Shown one piece after another: positions 1 to 13,400 of a DNA stretch of 64,000 nucleotides. Position numbers and translations under genes: made by a program. Each line of letters opens with the position of its first letter. Positions within the stretch are counted from its first letter, which is position 1. The notes under the pieces were generated by a model. The model saw only the letters and a list, made by a program, of their open reading frames with translations. It was not told where the DNA came from and made no database searches. Source of the DNA: Mesorhabditis belari (Eukaryota > Nematoda > Chromadorea > Rhabditida > Rhabditidae); contig CAUEEP010000913.1 of the NCBI GenBank assembly GCA_958450365.1, forward strand, positions 1,035,001 through 1,099,000. Direction: 5' to 3'.

Positions 1-14
1 TCTAAAAGCTTTAG

Positions 15-1113
15 GTGAGCGCTCAATTGGCTCAACAAACCGCTCTCCAACAACAGCAGTCAATGTTACAAGGTTTGTGAGAGGAAATGTTGATTTTAAA
101 TTGTAATTGTGACAAACCGTACACAAAGCTTGCTATCAATATAATGTGTAGATAGATACCGTATTTCTTCGAATAGAAGACCGGGTAAAGAATACCACAT
201 GAGCTAACAGATTTTTGAGCCATTTCCCAGCTCTATAGCACTTGATTGAAAGCTTTTATGCAGAAAAGAAATTTCAAAAAGGGCTGCTACGCAGGAGTAC
301 GCGATCATACTCTTTACCCGGTCTTCTATTCGAAGAAATACGGTAATTCACAAAAAATCGAGTTTAAGATGTGAAATGATACTAAATGATGCTTACTAGT
401 TGATTTAAAAAGTCATGTTTGAAAGAATTTCTTAAAAAACGGTAAAATCAGTACCCAATTCCCTCGGAAAGTGTGCGAACAACCGAAAAGATGGTTCAAG
501 GCAAATCATTAAAAGTTACCACAATTTTACTCATTATATTTGTCTTATGGTTTACTTTGTGCTCAACAAATATTAAACGCATCCTTTCTGGCACACTCAA
601 CACCATTTTTGGCATTTTTTGCCACTGTTCTTGCCATTTCTGCCATTTTTCTTGCAAAAATGCTTTGCGGTGATGAGAAAAGTGAAGAATTCAGTGTGCC
701 AGATTGGTATCTTTGCATTTTTAAGCACAAAGTAAACCTTGGTTTGATTTAATCCATCAATTTATTTCAAAAATTTTTCAGGCCTTGGCTCAACAGCAGC
801 CTCAGCTCTCTCGGCCCTTCCCACCGCAGCCGGCCTCCAATTGGGACAACAACTTGCCCAGAATTTGACTCAAGGCCTTCAGCAGCAGCTTCAACAAAAT
901 CTCCAACAAAATTTACAACAAAATTTGCAACACAATCTTCAGCAGAATTTACTGCAACATGCGCAACAAAGTCCGTTGAACAGCTTGCAGCAGAACACGT
1001 TGTTGGCACAGAATTTGGCCACCCAGGCGATCGTCGAGCAACAGCTCGGCTTCAATCCAAACAATTTCAGTCAAGCCACGCTGAATTTGCCATTTTCGTC
1101 AATTATCCATTGA
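15..1113 (+). CDS. C-terminal exons of a glutamine-rich protein (5' end outside window)
   Basis: Two exons are visible, 15-72 and 782-1113, joined in phase 1 across an intron (donor GTTTGT at 73, acceptor TTTTCAG ending at 781). An in-frame TAG at 12-14 shows that 15 follows a splice acceptor, so the gene begins upstream of the window. The roughly 130 visible residues are dominated by Q with L, N and A, in repeats such as QQNLQQNLQQNLQ, and end in LNLPFSSIIH before a TGA. No folded domain is seen. Q/N-rich tails of this kind occur in transcription regulators and prion-like proteins, but the family cannot be named from this end alone. The intron carries a 189-bp MITE. Coding status is well supported by the clean join and frame; function is unknown. 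Confidence 0.75.
157..345. mobile_element. Foldback MITE, family A copy 1
   Basis: A 189-bp unit lies in the intron of the Q-rich gene. It has near-perfect terminal inverted repeats of about 37 bp that begin TACCGTATTTCTTCGAATAG and end in the complement, with TA at both edges as expected of Tc1/mariner-type insertion. There is no coding capacity. A second, longer copy lies at 26852-27106 in reversed internal orientation. Confidence 0.85.
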
Positions 1114-2309
1114 AACAGGATCGGACCTCGATAAATTTATGAAAAACATTGGGAAAATGAGGGTTTTGAGTTTCTAAATTGTACCAGAGTTGAAATTTTG
1201 ACTTTTATTTGTAGAAAAAAAGCTTGTTTCAAGTTGGAGGGTGCATTTTTGAGAAGTTTAAGCTAGTGCAAATTATTCTTATGTTTAAAAATGTACTGTA
1301 GTAGATTTTGTAATGACACTTTTTTGATTTTTAGTTGAACTTTTTGAAACTCAAAGCTTAGAGCCCAAATTTTTCGCAAAGCCCAAATTTTTTCAACAAA
1401 ATTGAAACTTTCTTTGACTATTGAGGTTCGACTTTTGTACCAAATTTTTATATTTTCGAGTAATTTCCTAGTTTTTACAAATCTAGTTCAGTTTCAAAAA
1501 TAGAAACTTTCAATCGTAAATTTATTGTTCTACAATTTCCAAAATCCCCCCTCCCCCCAAAAAAACGGGTTTCGCGCACATTTTTCCTTTGTGAAATTTC
1601 TATTTTCTAGCAATTCTAGTTTTATTTTTGAGATGATTCGATTTTTTTCAAAAAACACTTTCCGAAGATTCTAACGAATTTTACCCTACCTGTGTACATA
1701 CGCAAAGAAAATAGTCAAAAAACTTGAAATTGAAGTGAAATTTTTTGTCAAAATTCTGCACCCGGTTGTTGTGATTTGAGTGAAAAGATTTTAAAACAAA
1801 AATTTCTGCATTTTTTGAAAGAAAAACTTTTCAACGCCATTTTCTAAAATTTGTAATGATGCTTGCCAAAAATGTTTTCGAAATCCTCTACTTATGTTTT
1901 TTTTCTTTTGCGTTTTTCGGAGTTCTATGTATTTTCTTTTCCGGTTTTAGCTTTTTTCGTACTTTAATTCGGATGAAAAAGATGGATATTTATTGTGTGG
2001 ATAAAAATTTATAGCAAAAATCCAGGAAAATTGCAAAAAAACTACATAGAAACGCACAATTTCAATATCCTTAAGAGTTCAACAAAGGCTTTTAGGATAC
2101 AAGTCTCAAAAGCAGATAATCCAAAACAAAAGCTTCCTATTTTTCTACAGAAATCATCTGAAAAGAAAGATTTGTCTCTCAAAAATGGATAGATCAAAGA
2201 TAAAGGATAAAAACAACCAAACAACTTTCAGTACCTAACCCCTTCAACTGAAAATTACACAACAAGCCTGATAAGAAGTTCTCTTTAAAATTTTCTTGAC
2301 GCGATTGAA
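1114..2309. other. Intergenic, convergent 3' flanks
   Basis: AT-rich, T-rich sequence between the 3' ends of the Q-rich gene and UQCC1, which converge here. Short open frames occur, but none shows splice structure, domain or codon pattern supporting a gene. It presumably contains both 3' UTRs. Confidence 0.6.
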
Positions 2310-3458
2310 TCATAAAAATGAGGTCTTTGGCTTGATTTGGTTCCATTGATTGAGCCCGTCGACGAGAATTTCTTGAAGATCTAACGTATCGAGCCAGGCC
2401 ACGGTTGACCGCATATAGAGAATGCTTTTTAGCACATTGTTTGGATCGACTTCTCTAGAAAGATAGAGACATCGCCACACGGCCGCCGCTAGTTGAGCAT
2501 CAGAAGATAGAAAACCCTCATCGTATTCTAGGAAAGTTTGAATGTGCAATCCGTGCATAACAGTTAAATCGGAACTCCGCTTCATCGATTTCCCCAACTC
2601 TTCGGATATAATTTCCAAACGCTTTTCAACATCCAACCACAACGATGCGAGCAATCCTGACTGCAGTCGCATGTAAGCAGCTGCATCCATTGAAACTTGT
2701 GTCCGCAAAAGTACCATCCAAATGTGCATCAATGTGAGCTTAAACCATGTTGAGAAATAATCCGGCAATCCAAATGATGAACACAATTTGTCGTAATCGA
2801 AATGATTCGCACAATTGTAGTAGAGTTGCGTGGCGGCTTGGTCGAGTAACAGCTTCAAATTCGGATCCACTGGCATTGGAGGTGATAATTTATTCTTGAT
2901 CCTCGTCAGCGTTAAATCGATCGATTTGGGAAGGACCGAACTTGATGTGCTGGTCTGTTTCTCCAAATATTCGTCAAGCGTTTGCACTCTTTTGGCCTCA
3001 TTGCTCAGAACTCGTCGTTGTCCCAATGTACGCGACAAAAGATTGGTCCGACTTCGCCAAAACTGCACCCAATTCGCCGTCGATCTGCTGGCGTACATCG
3101 ACGGATCTGAAATTAAAAACTGTAATAAGGGAATACATATTAAAAGCATTTAAAAAAACTGAAAACGAAAGCTAAATAAAATGAGGCAAGTAATGGGAAG
3201 CTATTTGGTGGAAAACGTTAGATACAAACTACGCAAGTGTAAAACGCGCGCTAGTCGAAAAAAGAAGAGTGCAAAAGAACTTTGTGAGCCGGGCGAAAAA
3301 GAGTAAAACGGGTACTTAAGTAGCGTTTTAATGGATTGAGTAACACTGGGATGGGATGCGAAACGCAAAAAAAGCGGGAAAATACACAAAATTTGAGTAA
3401 GACGTGGAGGTTTTTCTTTTATAGCCGATAGAATTGATCTAAAGTTGATACAACGCAT
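2310..3458 (-). CDS. UQCC1: UQCC1 / CBP3-type ubiquinol-cytochrome c reductase assembly chaperone
   Basis: The main exon (3106-2310, read on the minus strand) encodes about 265 residues matching the ubiquinol-cytochrome c chaperone domain. Family-typical stretches include FSTWFKLTLMHIWMVLLRTQ in the middle and EYDEGFLSSDAQLAAAVWRC near the end. In other eukaryotes UQCC1/Cbp3 acts in mitochondria with UQCC2/Cbp6 to support cytochrome b synthesis and complex III assembly. The exon starts after a clear TTAATTTCAG acceptor, so a 5' exon is required. The best candidate is 3458-3386, starting MRCINFRSILSAIKEK, which is basic with one acidic residue and presequence-like. It ends in phase 1 before GTATTT and joins correctly. 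The first exon is less certain (about 0.45) than the body (0.9). The gene converges on the Q-rich gene and is divergent from VPS13. Confidence 0.88.
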
Positions 3459-3575
3459 AAGTCAGTGCAAAGAAAAGCAAACCGAAACTAAAAGTGATCA
3501 TTTATATCGTAAAAATGGATAATTAGGGAAGCGCATTGTGAAAAATGTTAAGAATTGTGAGAAGAACGGGACCAT

Positions 3576-3806
3576 GACGGCGCAAGCCAAAAACGAAAAT
3601 TGCGCCGACGAATTTTGCGCCGAAAGACCAATTCTCGCCTCTGGTCTTGCGGCACAAATTTCGTTTTACGAAGGCGGCGCTACTTTCGCAGCGCAAAACT
3701 CGGCGGCGCAAAAGAACTTGCGCAAAATTCGACAGCGCAATTTTTGCTTCTGGTCTTTCGGCCCAAAATTCGTCCGCGCAATTTTCGTTATTGGCTTACG
3801 GCGCAA
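3576..3806. repeat. GC-rich foldback repeat
   Basis: The stretch starting GGCGCAAGCCAAAAACGAAA is repeated as an imperfect complement at about 3749-3806, with a central part rich in GCGCAAA words. It can form a hairpin with arms of about 55 bp and is clearly GC-richer than its surroundings. It lies between UQCC1 and VPS13. Open frames across it are by-products of the repeat. Confidence 0.75.
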
Positions 3807-4407
3807 TTTTTGCGGTGCAACCGCAAAAATTCGCGGTCCGGAAAAAACGCTGACAAAATTACAAGTTCGATAAGATTCCTAACAAACAAGCGCAACTCTT
3901 GAACTAGGCTGCAAAAACTAATTAAAATTTTACGAACTGCATCTCCAGGATGACCTTTGTGTAAAATTAAAGCGCGTAGTGCACTTGCACTTAACTCGCG
4001 CAACTAGTAAACAACAAGCTTTCAATGTTGAGATAAGCTCACTCTTTATTCCCCAAAAAACATCGATCCCCATTGAAATTGAGATTCAATCTATCCTATT
4101 GAATATTTTCATGTTCATCATCGATTTTCTATTTCTTCTCTTGCCAATTTCATTTCCCCCAAAACAGTCGTTTTTCTGTTCCCCCTTTGACATTTATTTG
4201 AACGGGGGGCTCGCTGTGTATTCTCTAACTTCTCCGTTTCTCCACCAAATTCTTGTTCTCTCCTCTCGTTGAGTTGTCTTGTTTGTGCCGCCGACGGGAG
4301 CCCCCTTTTGAATCATAACTTTGCCATGAAATCCGCTTGTTTGAATTTGTAGATTTTCCGATTTCACAACTTGCTTCAGTTTATTGCTAAACGTTTTTGT
4401 ATTTAGA
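3807..4407. other. VPS13 5' flank
   Basis: No gene is seen. The region holds T- and C-rich tracts and the upstream flank of VPS13. The bases at 4400-4406 read as a TATTTAG acceptor placed two bases before the VPS13 start codon, which suggests a spliced-leader acceptor rather than a cis intron. Confidence 0.5.
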
Positions 4408-7400
4408 ATGGTTTTCGAATCGCTGGTAGCCGATTTGTTGAATCGGTTTCTCGGCGACTTCGTCGAAAATCTCGACTCTTCACAGTTGAATGTTGGGATT
4501 TGGGGAGGTTAGTAGGGTTTTTAAAAATAAGTCAATGTTTGCTAGGTATTTGAGATCAACTAATTTGGTTGCGTTTAGGAGATGTACGACTTGAAGATCT
4601 GGAAGTAAAAGAAACAGCCCTCGATGACTTCGATTTGCCCATTAAGTTGAAATTTGGTTATTTATCCTCATTGGTGCTAAAGGTTGGCTATTTTTACTCT
4701 TTTTAAACATTTTGTTTTTTTTAGATTCCCTGGAAAAACTTGTACACCGAGCCGGTTATTGCTGACATTGACGGGTTGCACTTGATCATCGTACCCAATA
4801 AGGGTGTCGTTTTCAATGAAGACAAGGTAATTTGAACTTGCTAATTCATATTAGCTACACTTAACTTTAGGCGAAAAAGAATGCTACGGAAGTTAAACAA
4901 AAAACGCTCGCCAGATTAGAAGAAGCACGTAAAAATCGGTTTGTTCCTCGCCTAATTTATGCGTATTGCATACTTTACTTTAGAAGGAAGCCACAAGATC
5001 CAGTTCAAGATACTTTCACAGAGAAGATGATTACACAAATCATAAAGAATCTACAAGTTTGCTTCAAATCTTATCTGTGGTACATTTTGTCATGCAGGTG
5101 TCAATCAAAAACATCCATGTGCGCTTCGAAGATAAATGGACTAACCGTCACCGTCCTTTCTGTGCAGGGGTTACTTTGGAGAATCTCGTTTTCCAAGTAC
5201 GTTTCGTGTTATTTTTTTTTGTTTAAGCAAAGCTTTAGACAACAGATGAAAACTGGTTGCCAACTATTCGGAAGGAGACAGTAAAGATCATTCACAAATT
5301 GATCAGTCTCGAGAATTTGGCCGTTTATTGGAACTCCAGTGCAGAGCTTTTGTCAGACTTAGAGGATCGTGACGAGATAAAGGTATTTTTGCAAAAATTT
5401 GACGGTCTATCATTATTTTAGGACAAAATGTTAGCAACCATCACAACTAAAAGCAAGCGCCCCGATGGATATAAATACAGTATGAACATTGAGGCCTGAT
5501 TTGATTCATTGATTGTCTTTAGTCCTTGAACCGATCAAAATGGAGGCAAAGTTGCAGCTGAATCAAAAGCCAGAGACGGACGGCAGTGGATGGACAATTC
5601 CGAAAATCGATCTTTCTGTTGACATGGAAGCATTGGCTCTAAAGATTGGCAAATTCCAGTATCAGGTGGATTTAGCACAACTGATTTAAGATCTATCATT
5701 TTTAGGATATTTTGTTGTTCCTGGAAGCACAAGAGCGTTTCACACTTGCTGGCCAATATCTCAAATATCGTCCAAAGAAGATTAATGAATACCGCGGACA
5801 CTATAGACAATGGTATGCATTGAATGTGCGCTAAAATACCCGCTAAAATAATTTCTTTTAGGTGGCACTTCGCATACACGTGTATCCTCGAAGAAAAAGT
5901 TCGGAGGCGTCGAAGAAATTGGAATTGGGAGCGAATGAAAAGGCATCGCCATCTGGTTCGTGACTACCGAGACGCATGGGTCAAACATCAGACCGAAAAG
6001 AGCCTTCCTGGTTCTGTCGTCGAATTGATCAAGGTTTGCATTTTCTTTGAAGTCCATAATATGTTTTTATCAGAAGGCTGAGGACACTTTGGATGTTTTC
6101 AATGTCAATGTTGCGCGCCAGCAAGCAGAAATGGAAATTGATCGTAAAGGCTTGACGAGAGTCGAAGATCAACCACAAGGCATTATGGGTTGGGCAAAGA
6201 CATGGTGATTTTTATGGCTTTACTTACTATTTCACAATAACAAATGTGTCAACCACAAATAATTCTAATTTAGGTGGAGCAGCGGATCGAAAGATGACCA
6301 AAAAAAGAAGCAAGACAAGGACATTGTCACACAATTCGAAGAGGCCATGACTCCGGAGGAAAAATCCAAGCTGTTTGAGGCGATCGATTATCAGGAGAAT
6401 ATCCCGCCGACAAATTATCCGAAGGAATATGTGGAAAACAAAATGACATTCCGCCTTGGAGAAGTTTAAAGTTTGGGATTCATTATCTTCATTTTTTATC
6501 TAGGTTGCGATTGCAATTGATGGAGCTATCATGATGAAGTTGCATGAATTGAACGCATTCATCCAACAGAGGCCAAGTGCTGGAGCGATAAAGTCAGATA
6601 TTAAAGTTCTTTTATTTAATACATTCGAATTTTAGCATCAAGTCGGGCATTAAAGAATTGCGTATGGATGGAGGAGATGCTGAAATGTTACGAGTTCGCG
6701 ACCCATCAAAGCCATGGCTGGATCTTGAAATTGACACGAATCCGCTGCACGGGAAATATGATCAGGTTTTTACTTTGTAATCATCTTTGGCTATCAAATT
6801 TGTTCAGAAAGTTCGTCTAAACATTGCGCCGGTTTCTTTGAAGTATCACGCACCTGCCGTGAATACCGCGATTGAGGTGACATAAATGAGTTGTTGATTT
6901 ACTTGGTCTTGCTTTAGGTATTCAAACCACCAGAATCTGTGCGATTGACTCAATTAACAGCAGCAGCTATGTCTCGATATGAGGATGTTGGGTTTCTTTA
7001 AAATCTCGTATCAAGTTGTTTTTAGGTTAAAACAAGATCAATGACCGGACTTGCCCATGCTGTCGAATTCAGGAAGAAACTTGTGTTGGATATTTCGATA
7101 AACCCAGCGACGTTGATGATTTCAGAAGGCGGTAGGAAAGAAGAAAGATAGCAGCAAATGTATTTATTATTCAGGAATCTACGCGCCAGAGAAACCTACA
7201 ATTGTGGCCGATTTGGGAGTGCTTTCAATTACAACCGTCGAATCAAACGTCGTTGTTGGGTTTAATTTGATTACGACATGGATATGCTTTTTTAGGATTC
7301 TGCTGGTCAAGATCGAATGAAGCAACTACGAGAGCAAGCTTATGACAAATTCCGAGTGAAATTGAGTAACGTTGTCATTGCCTTCGCGGAAGTGAGTTCG

Positions 7401-10400
7401 CTTTTTATTCATAGTAAGCATTCAGTTTAGACTATGGAAAAGGCTACTATGTCACTGCCACTAAAGGAAAGCCCTCTGCATATCCTAAAGCCAACCGGAT
7501 TGGACATCCAACTCCACAAGAGTAGCATTGATGATTTGAGTCTACCGAGGTTGAAGCTAGCTATCAGTTTAAAGATTAGCCTATATTTTAAGAATTCGTA
7601 TTGTTGGCGATCTTCCTAATGTGGTTGTTGTCATATCCGATCAAAGACTTCTGATGTTGATGCGTCTATTGAACTCGATCCCGAAGCCAAAACCAGAAGA
7701 AACACCGGTTGTTTTTACGTTTTTTTTTTATTTGAATATTTCAGGAAATCTTGGAGGAGCTTCCACTAATCAAGAACGAAGTCAAGATCAAAGACAGGGC
7801 CAAAATGAAAACGATTATGGAAGCGGATGAGGTAACTTTGTTTAGAGTTTTCTCGTTTAAATTAATTAATTTTAGGTGGAAACTTCGGATGTTGCACAGC
7901 AAAAAGGCAAAGAGGAAGCTAAGAATGAACAGCAAGTCCAAGTGGAGCTCGATTTAAAGTTGGAGACGGTATGGTTTAACTTCATCATTGAAACCTTATT
8001 AGGTATCTCATACGAGGGTAAGAAGGTGACAATTTCACATCAAAAATTGTTACTGGTACACCCCTCGAAAAGAAAGTTTTAAAAAGCGATAAATCTAATG
8101 CTTCACGAACAGAGCGCATACTCTTAATGAGCATGTGGTCTACTAGAAAAGCATACATGTGCATCTTTGGCGTTTAAGCAACGCTAAAGAAATTTGAGTT
8201 TCTATATATTTTGTTACATGCATGCGTCTAGTTTTTTTAGATTGGCGTTACGATTTACAAGGGAGAAGATGTGCTGATGGATGTCCGCCTTCAACGATTT
8301 GTTTGTCAACTTCAAATGCGAACTTTCGACTTGATTGTGAAAGCTGAAGTAACAAACTGTTTGCTTTATTTACCACTAACAAAATTTAGCTTGGCTCGAT
8401 TTCGGTGGCAATGCCCAAATTTCGTCCTCTGGATGATCGCAATCCTCACCTTTTCTTAGTGAACTCGTTTGAAGAAGAAGGGGCTCTAATGGAAGTGAAA
8501 TTTGTTCAGGTATGAATACGCTCGTAATTCGTGCAGCTTGTACTTTAGGCAAACCCTGAAAGTCCATATTTTGCAACCGAATACAACAAAACTGAAATGG
8601 CGGTTGTGTTCAAATTTTCGAGATTGAATCTGGGATTGCATCAACAAGCCTTTCTGGAAGTAAAAAAATTCGGAGAGGCGTTACAGGAAGAAATGGAAAA
8701 AGAAAAGGTATTTTTCTCCGTTAAATGCGTCACTTTGTACTTTTAGCCAGAAGAAACTCAGAAAGATGGTGTTGCAGAAGAAGAGACACTAGAAGCAACG
8801 GGAAGAAAGTTGAGCAGAAAGATTAGCTCAAGGTATAGGTTTTCTAAATTTCAAATTTAAATGACCATATTTAAGCATGGAATCACTGGCTCAGCTGACA
8901 AGAGAAGCACAACAGGAAGCAGCCCAACGAAAACGAGCTCGTCGCAAGAAGAAGGTAAACATCCTTTTTTGTGTATATTGCTCAATGCTTTGTTCTTTTA
9001 GGCGAATCAAAATGAGGTATTAGTTTATATATATATATATATATATATTTGTCCGTTGTTTTGTTGTAAATGTACAGAGCACTCACTTCTATAAGACTTT
9101 GTATCAATCAAAACGTGTGCATGGCTTGGAAAACCTCTAAAAATGGCTATGGTTCCCTGATAAACTTAAAAATGTGTACTGGGTGGTGGAATAAACCACT
9201 ATGTTGGCTAGTTTATAAGTTGAGTTGCGTGCTCGCTGAGCTTATTTTAAAAATTCGTACAAATATATCCATTTGTTTTAGGAGACACCAGATCCACACA
9301 TTATTAAAATGAAAATTGATGCTTCGATTGGGCAGCTGGCCATTTTGATGGGTACCGAGAAAGAAATCGACACATTCATGGCAATCGAAAAAGTATATTG
9401 GATCTACGATTAAAAAAAGTATAAATTGTCAGGTCAACTCGGAAGTGCGAATGATGGATAAGACTATGGAGGTGAAAGCCACTCTACAAGCGATCAAGAT
9501 TCAAGATATGACGAAGGGCGCTTTGTACAGGTTAGAGTTTATGAGGATTTCTTTGTAGCTTTTGTTTAGGGATCTAATGGCTGTCCATGGAAATGAAGAT
9601 ATGCTCCGCTTTGAATTCACCCAGTATCAACGCACGGATGTCGAGAAGAAGGCGATGTCTCCCACGGACATTGACATGAAAGTTAAGGTATACAAGTTTT
9701 CTAAAAAGTCGTTATTTTGGCACATTCAGCTTCGCCTCGCACAAATGCGATTTGTCTTTCTACAATTGTGGGTCAACCGGATGCAAATGTTTGTTGCTCC
9801 TTTTGGAGCTGAAACTGCTAAAGTACAGGCACATGCACAAGCCGTTGCCGCCGAAAAGGTAAAAATAAGCTACTCTTGAATGAACAGTTTGACTGATTTT
9901 AGTCACACGAAGCTTTGGAAGCCGCGAAGCAAATGCTGGAGCAATCGCCACCGAGAATTGAGTTGGATGTCGAGCTACTTGCGCCTCTAATTCTTGTTCC
10001 AAGACTCTCCACATCAACACATGTACTTGTGGTCGATTTGGGTTAGTAAGCGCCTTCAAATCCTTCATAATTCTCTTTAGGTAACTTGGTGGTGCAAAAC
10101 CGAATTCTTGGTGATCACCAGCTCAAAAAGGCCGTTTTGGATAGTATGAATATCAAACTGACAGATGTTTATTTTGGAATGTAAGAAATGTGCTTTGCAA
10201 CCATTATCTACGTTGTTTAGTGGTCACATGGACGATGCGGCAGAAAATCTGGTCTCAAAGTGCGAAATCTTGAAGCCTATCACTTTCTCTCTGGACGTTC
10301 ATCGAAATCTTACTTTCTCAATCGTGAAGGTAGTAAACAGAAAAAAAGTTGTGAGCCAGTGTATGTTTCAGGATATTCCGGAAATCGCGGTCAATGCTCA

Positions 10401-13400
10401 TCTCACAGCAATCAATTGTTCCTTATCGCACGATGATTATGTAAGTGTGTTTCTGTGTGTTCATGTCTTGCTGGTTTAGGTTACGATGATGCAGACACTA
10501 TCGGGAAATTTGAATGAAGGCAAAGAGCTTGTTGAGGAAAATGTGGCCCCAGTCGTAGCGCCGGCTGTGACATTGGAAAAGAAAGAAGAACGAATGGCGG
10601 GAGGCGTAGATGAAAAGGTTTAAATCGTAAAAGTGTTGCTAACTCAAAAATTTAGACGCAAGCGAAAACCAAATCTGATGACAGCGACGCCTTGAAAATC
10701 AAGACTTACAAGAGAATCATTTTCAAATTTGTTCTTGACAACATCGCTGTGGAGCTGTTCACAGGTTAAAAACTCCAATCTCTTATATGCCGGTATTTAG
10801 GACTCACGATGTCATCGGTTCGGGACTTGTCAAATGCCTTAGCTTCAATGCGAATCGAAGGTCTAAAACTGAGTGGACATATCAAGGTAATGCAAATGGT
10901 TGTACTAAAACATTTTTTTTCAGGAAGACAACGAACTTGAAGTGGCCATGTCGTTGGATACTTTCAAGATGAGCGATGAACGCAAAGGAAAAACGAAGAT
11001 TCCACAACTCCTCGATAAAAAGTCAACTTCAAAAGAAGAGCGCTTTTTGGACCTCTCCTTCAAACAAACGGCTAGCCAGGACAAGAATGGTATATTTTAA
11101 AATTAGTGACACTTTCAACCAAATTTCTGGGTAACTTTTACTATTTTCCTTTCAGTTCGCCTTGAGATGTCAGCTTTCTTCTTGTGTATGTGTCCCGAAT
11201 TCCTTGGTTGCCTCGCTGCATTTTTCAATGTCCCACAAACTCAAGAGGAATTGGAACGCGAAAGCCGAATCACAGCCATCAAAGCTTCTAGTCATCCTCA
11301 AGCCGAGAAAACTGTCCAAGTAAGTTTTTGGTTTATTTTTGGTTTCACTCAAAAATTCAGGAACAACAACCACCTACACCTGGCGCAATAACAATGGATT
11401 GTGACTTGAAAGGAGTTGAGGTAGGAGCCGCTTATTCTGAAATACGGAATAATTCAATTAAAGGTGATCATCGTGGAAAACAGTATGGATCCGGACAACA
11501 CGCAAGCATTGATTTTGTCTTTCAATGCTAAGCTGAAGGCTGAGCCGGTTTTTCGTAACATTAATTTAACATCCACTTATTTTTAGCGCCAGTACGAACA
11601 AGTAATGCACGGTGGTGTGGAAGCTTTCCGAGTGTTTAGCAGTTACTACGCTCCGCATAAACGCAAGGATGTCACATATGAGGTTTATAAAAAAAAATCA
11701 AAAGTTAATATTTGGTTTTCAGGTTCTGAAATCGGTTGACATCGGAATTGCTGCTCGAATCAACAATGAAACAAAGGTGTTTTTAATGGTGGATAGCATG
11801 TGTATGCGTGACTTTAATTTAGGCTACAGACGTTATGCTGAAAATGACGGCACTCGAGCTGAAGATGGCACCATCTGTGATTCGATTACTCGCAGCAGCC
11901 AACGCTGAATTCGCACGAAGCAATCAAGCGGTAAATTAGTCTTTCAAGACTTTAAAACGTTGTCTTAGGATCAAAATGCCGTCAATGTGACTCCAAGGCG
12001 TAAGGCCTATCCCGGATATTGGAGCAAGAGAGCTATTGAGGAACATAAGTAAAGTTTCCATATGAGGGTTTTTAATCAAAAACTTTAGATTTTGGTTTTT
12101 CAATGTTCCCGAAATGGCACAAGAAATCGGTGAAGATTATGATGAAGACGAGGAACGTCGTGAAACACACCTTCCTCCGACTTTAGTTGAAAATTGTATA
12201 GTCGAAATTCCCAGACTCAGTTTCACCCTTGAAGCTGGAAACGAAGCGGTTGGGTTATTTTTGTTGTCTTTTTAACAAGCGACTTTCCAGATTCCATTAC
12301 CTTTAATCTTTTTCGATATGCAAGTAAAGGCAGATGCACACAATTGGAGCAGCGCTTTGAAGGTGAGAATAGCAAAGTTAAATTATTATGTTTGGTTTAG
12401 GCTAATGCGGAACTTTCGGTGCAAATGTCTTATTACAATGAGGGCTGTTCTGTATGGGAACCTGTACGTTATTAGATATCATCGTTTATTATGTGATTTA
12501 AAGGTTATTGAACCGGTCGAAGATTTGGAGAAACCGAATGAATGGGAAAGATGGAGTCTTCGAGTTTCGGTTTGTACCAGCTTTTAGAAAAAATAACAAA
12601 AAAATTCCTTAGGCTGAGGGGCGCAATAAATTGGATAAGGATGATAATCGTGCTGGGATGAATGTGAAAGTTGAAGCCGACAAGATGCTGAATTTGACCG
12701 TTACAAAGAGTTTCATCCAACTGCTCACGAGATTGGGAGAGGTTGTTAAGCTAAAATACACTGTCGATCATCCCATTTAGGTATTTGCTTCAGCAGCCAA
12801 ACAGACTTCTCCCCCAATTAGCCGCCAACTTCCTGGACTCTCCAATTTCTTGATCTACAATGATACAGGTTAAATACCAGAGCAAAGACGAATACTAATA
12901 AAAAGCGTTTAGGAATGACCATTCGTGTCGCCAATTCAACGACTCTAAAGGTAATGAGTTGAATTATTCACTAAAAGAGTCTAATATTAAATTTTAGGCT
13001 TCTGATAATGGAGCGTCTGTTGATGCGACGCATGGTGCCTATGTTGATCTTGATGCCATATCAAGCCAAGCTGAAGATAAAAAAAAACGGGAGAATGCTG
13101 AGAATTTCCTTTCTATCATTCAAGAGGAAATAAAAGCTGATCTTAGGTATTTTATTTGCTTAGGAATGCAACTATTAGGTTGATGCAAAAGTCTTTTTCA
13201 TTTTTTTCGTACTTCCGTTAAAAAGTAACAAATGCACCAATTGAACAACGGTTTATTGCATTCGAAAGGCCAATTATTTTTCCGCATAATGACATTAAAA
13301 CGAGTTTAAAATGTCTTATGTCTAGATTTTTTTGAGAGCCTGAAGTCGGGTAGTCAAAAAAGGCGACGGCTCGATGATGCATTTTAGACGCTTTAGCTAA

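Noticed and set aside
3538..3902. Overlapping plus-strand frames of 100-111 codons
   Set aside because: They run through the GC-rich foldback; open only because of its composition.
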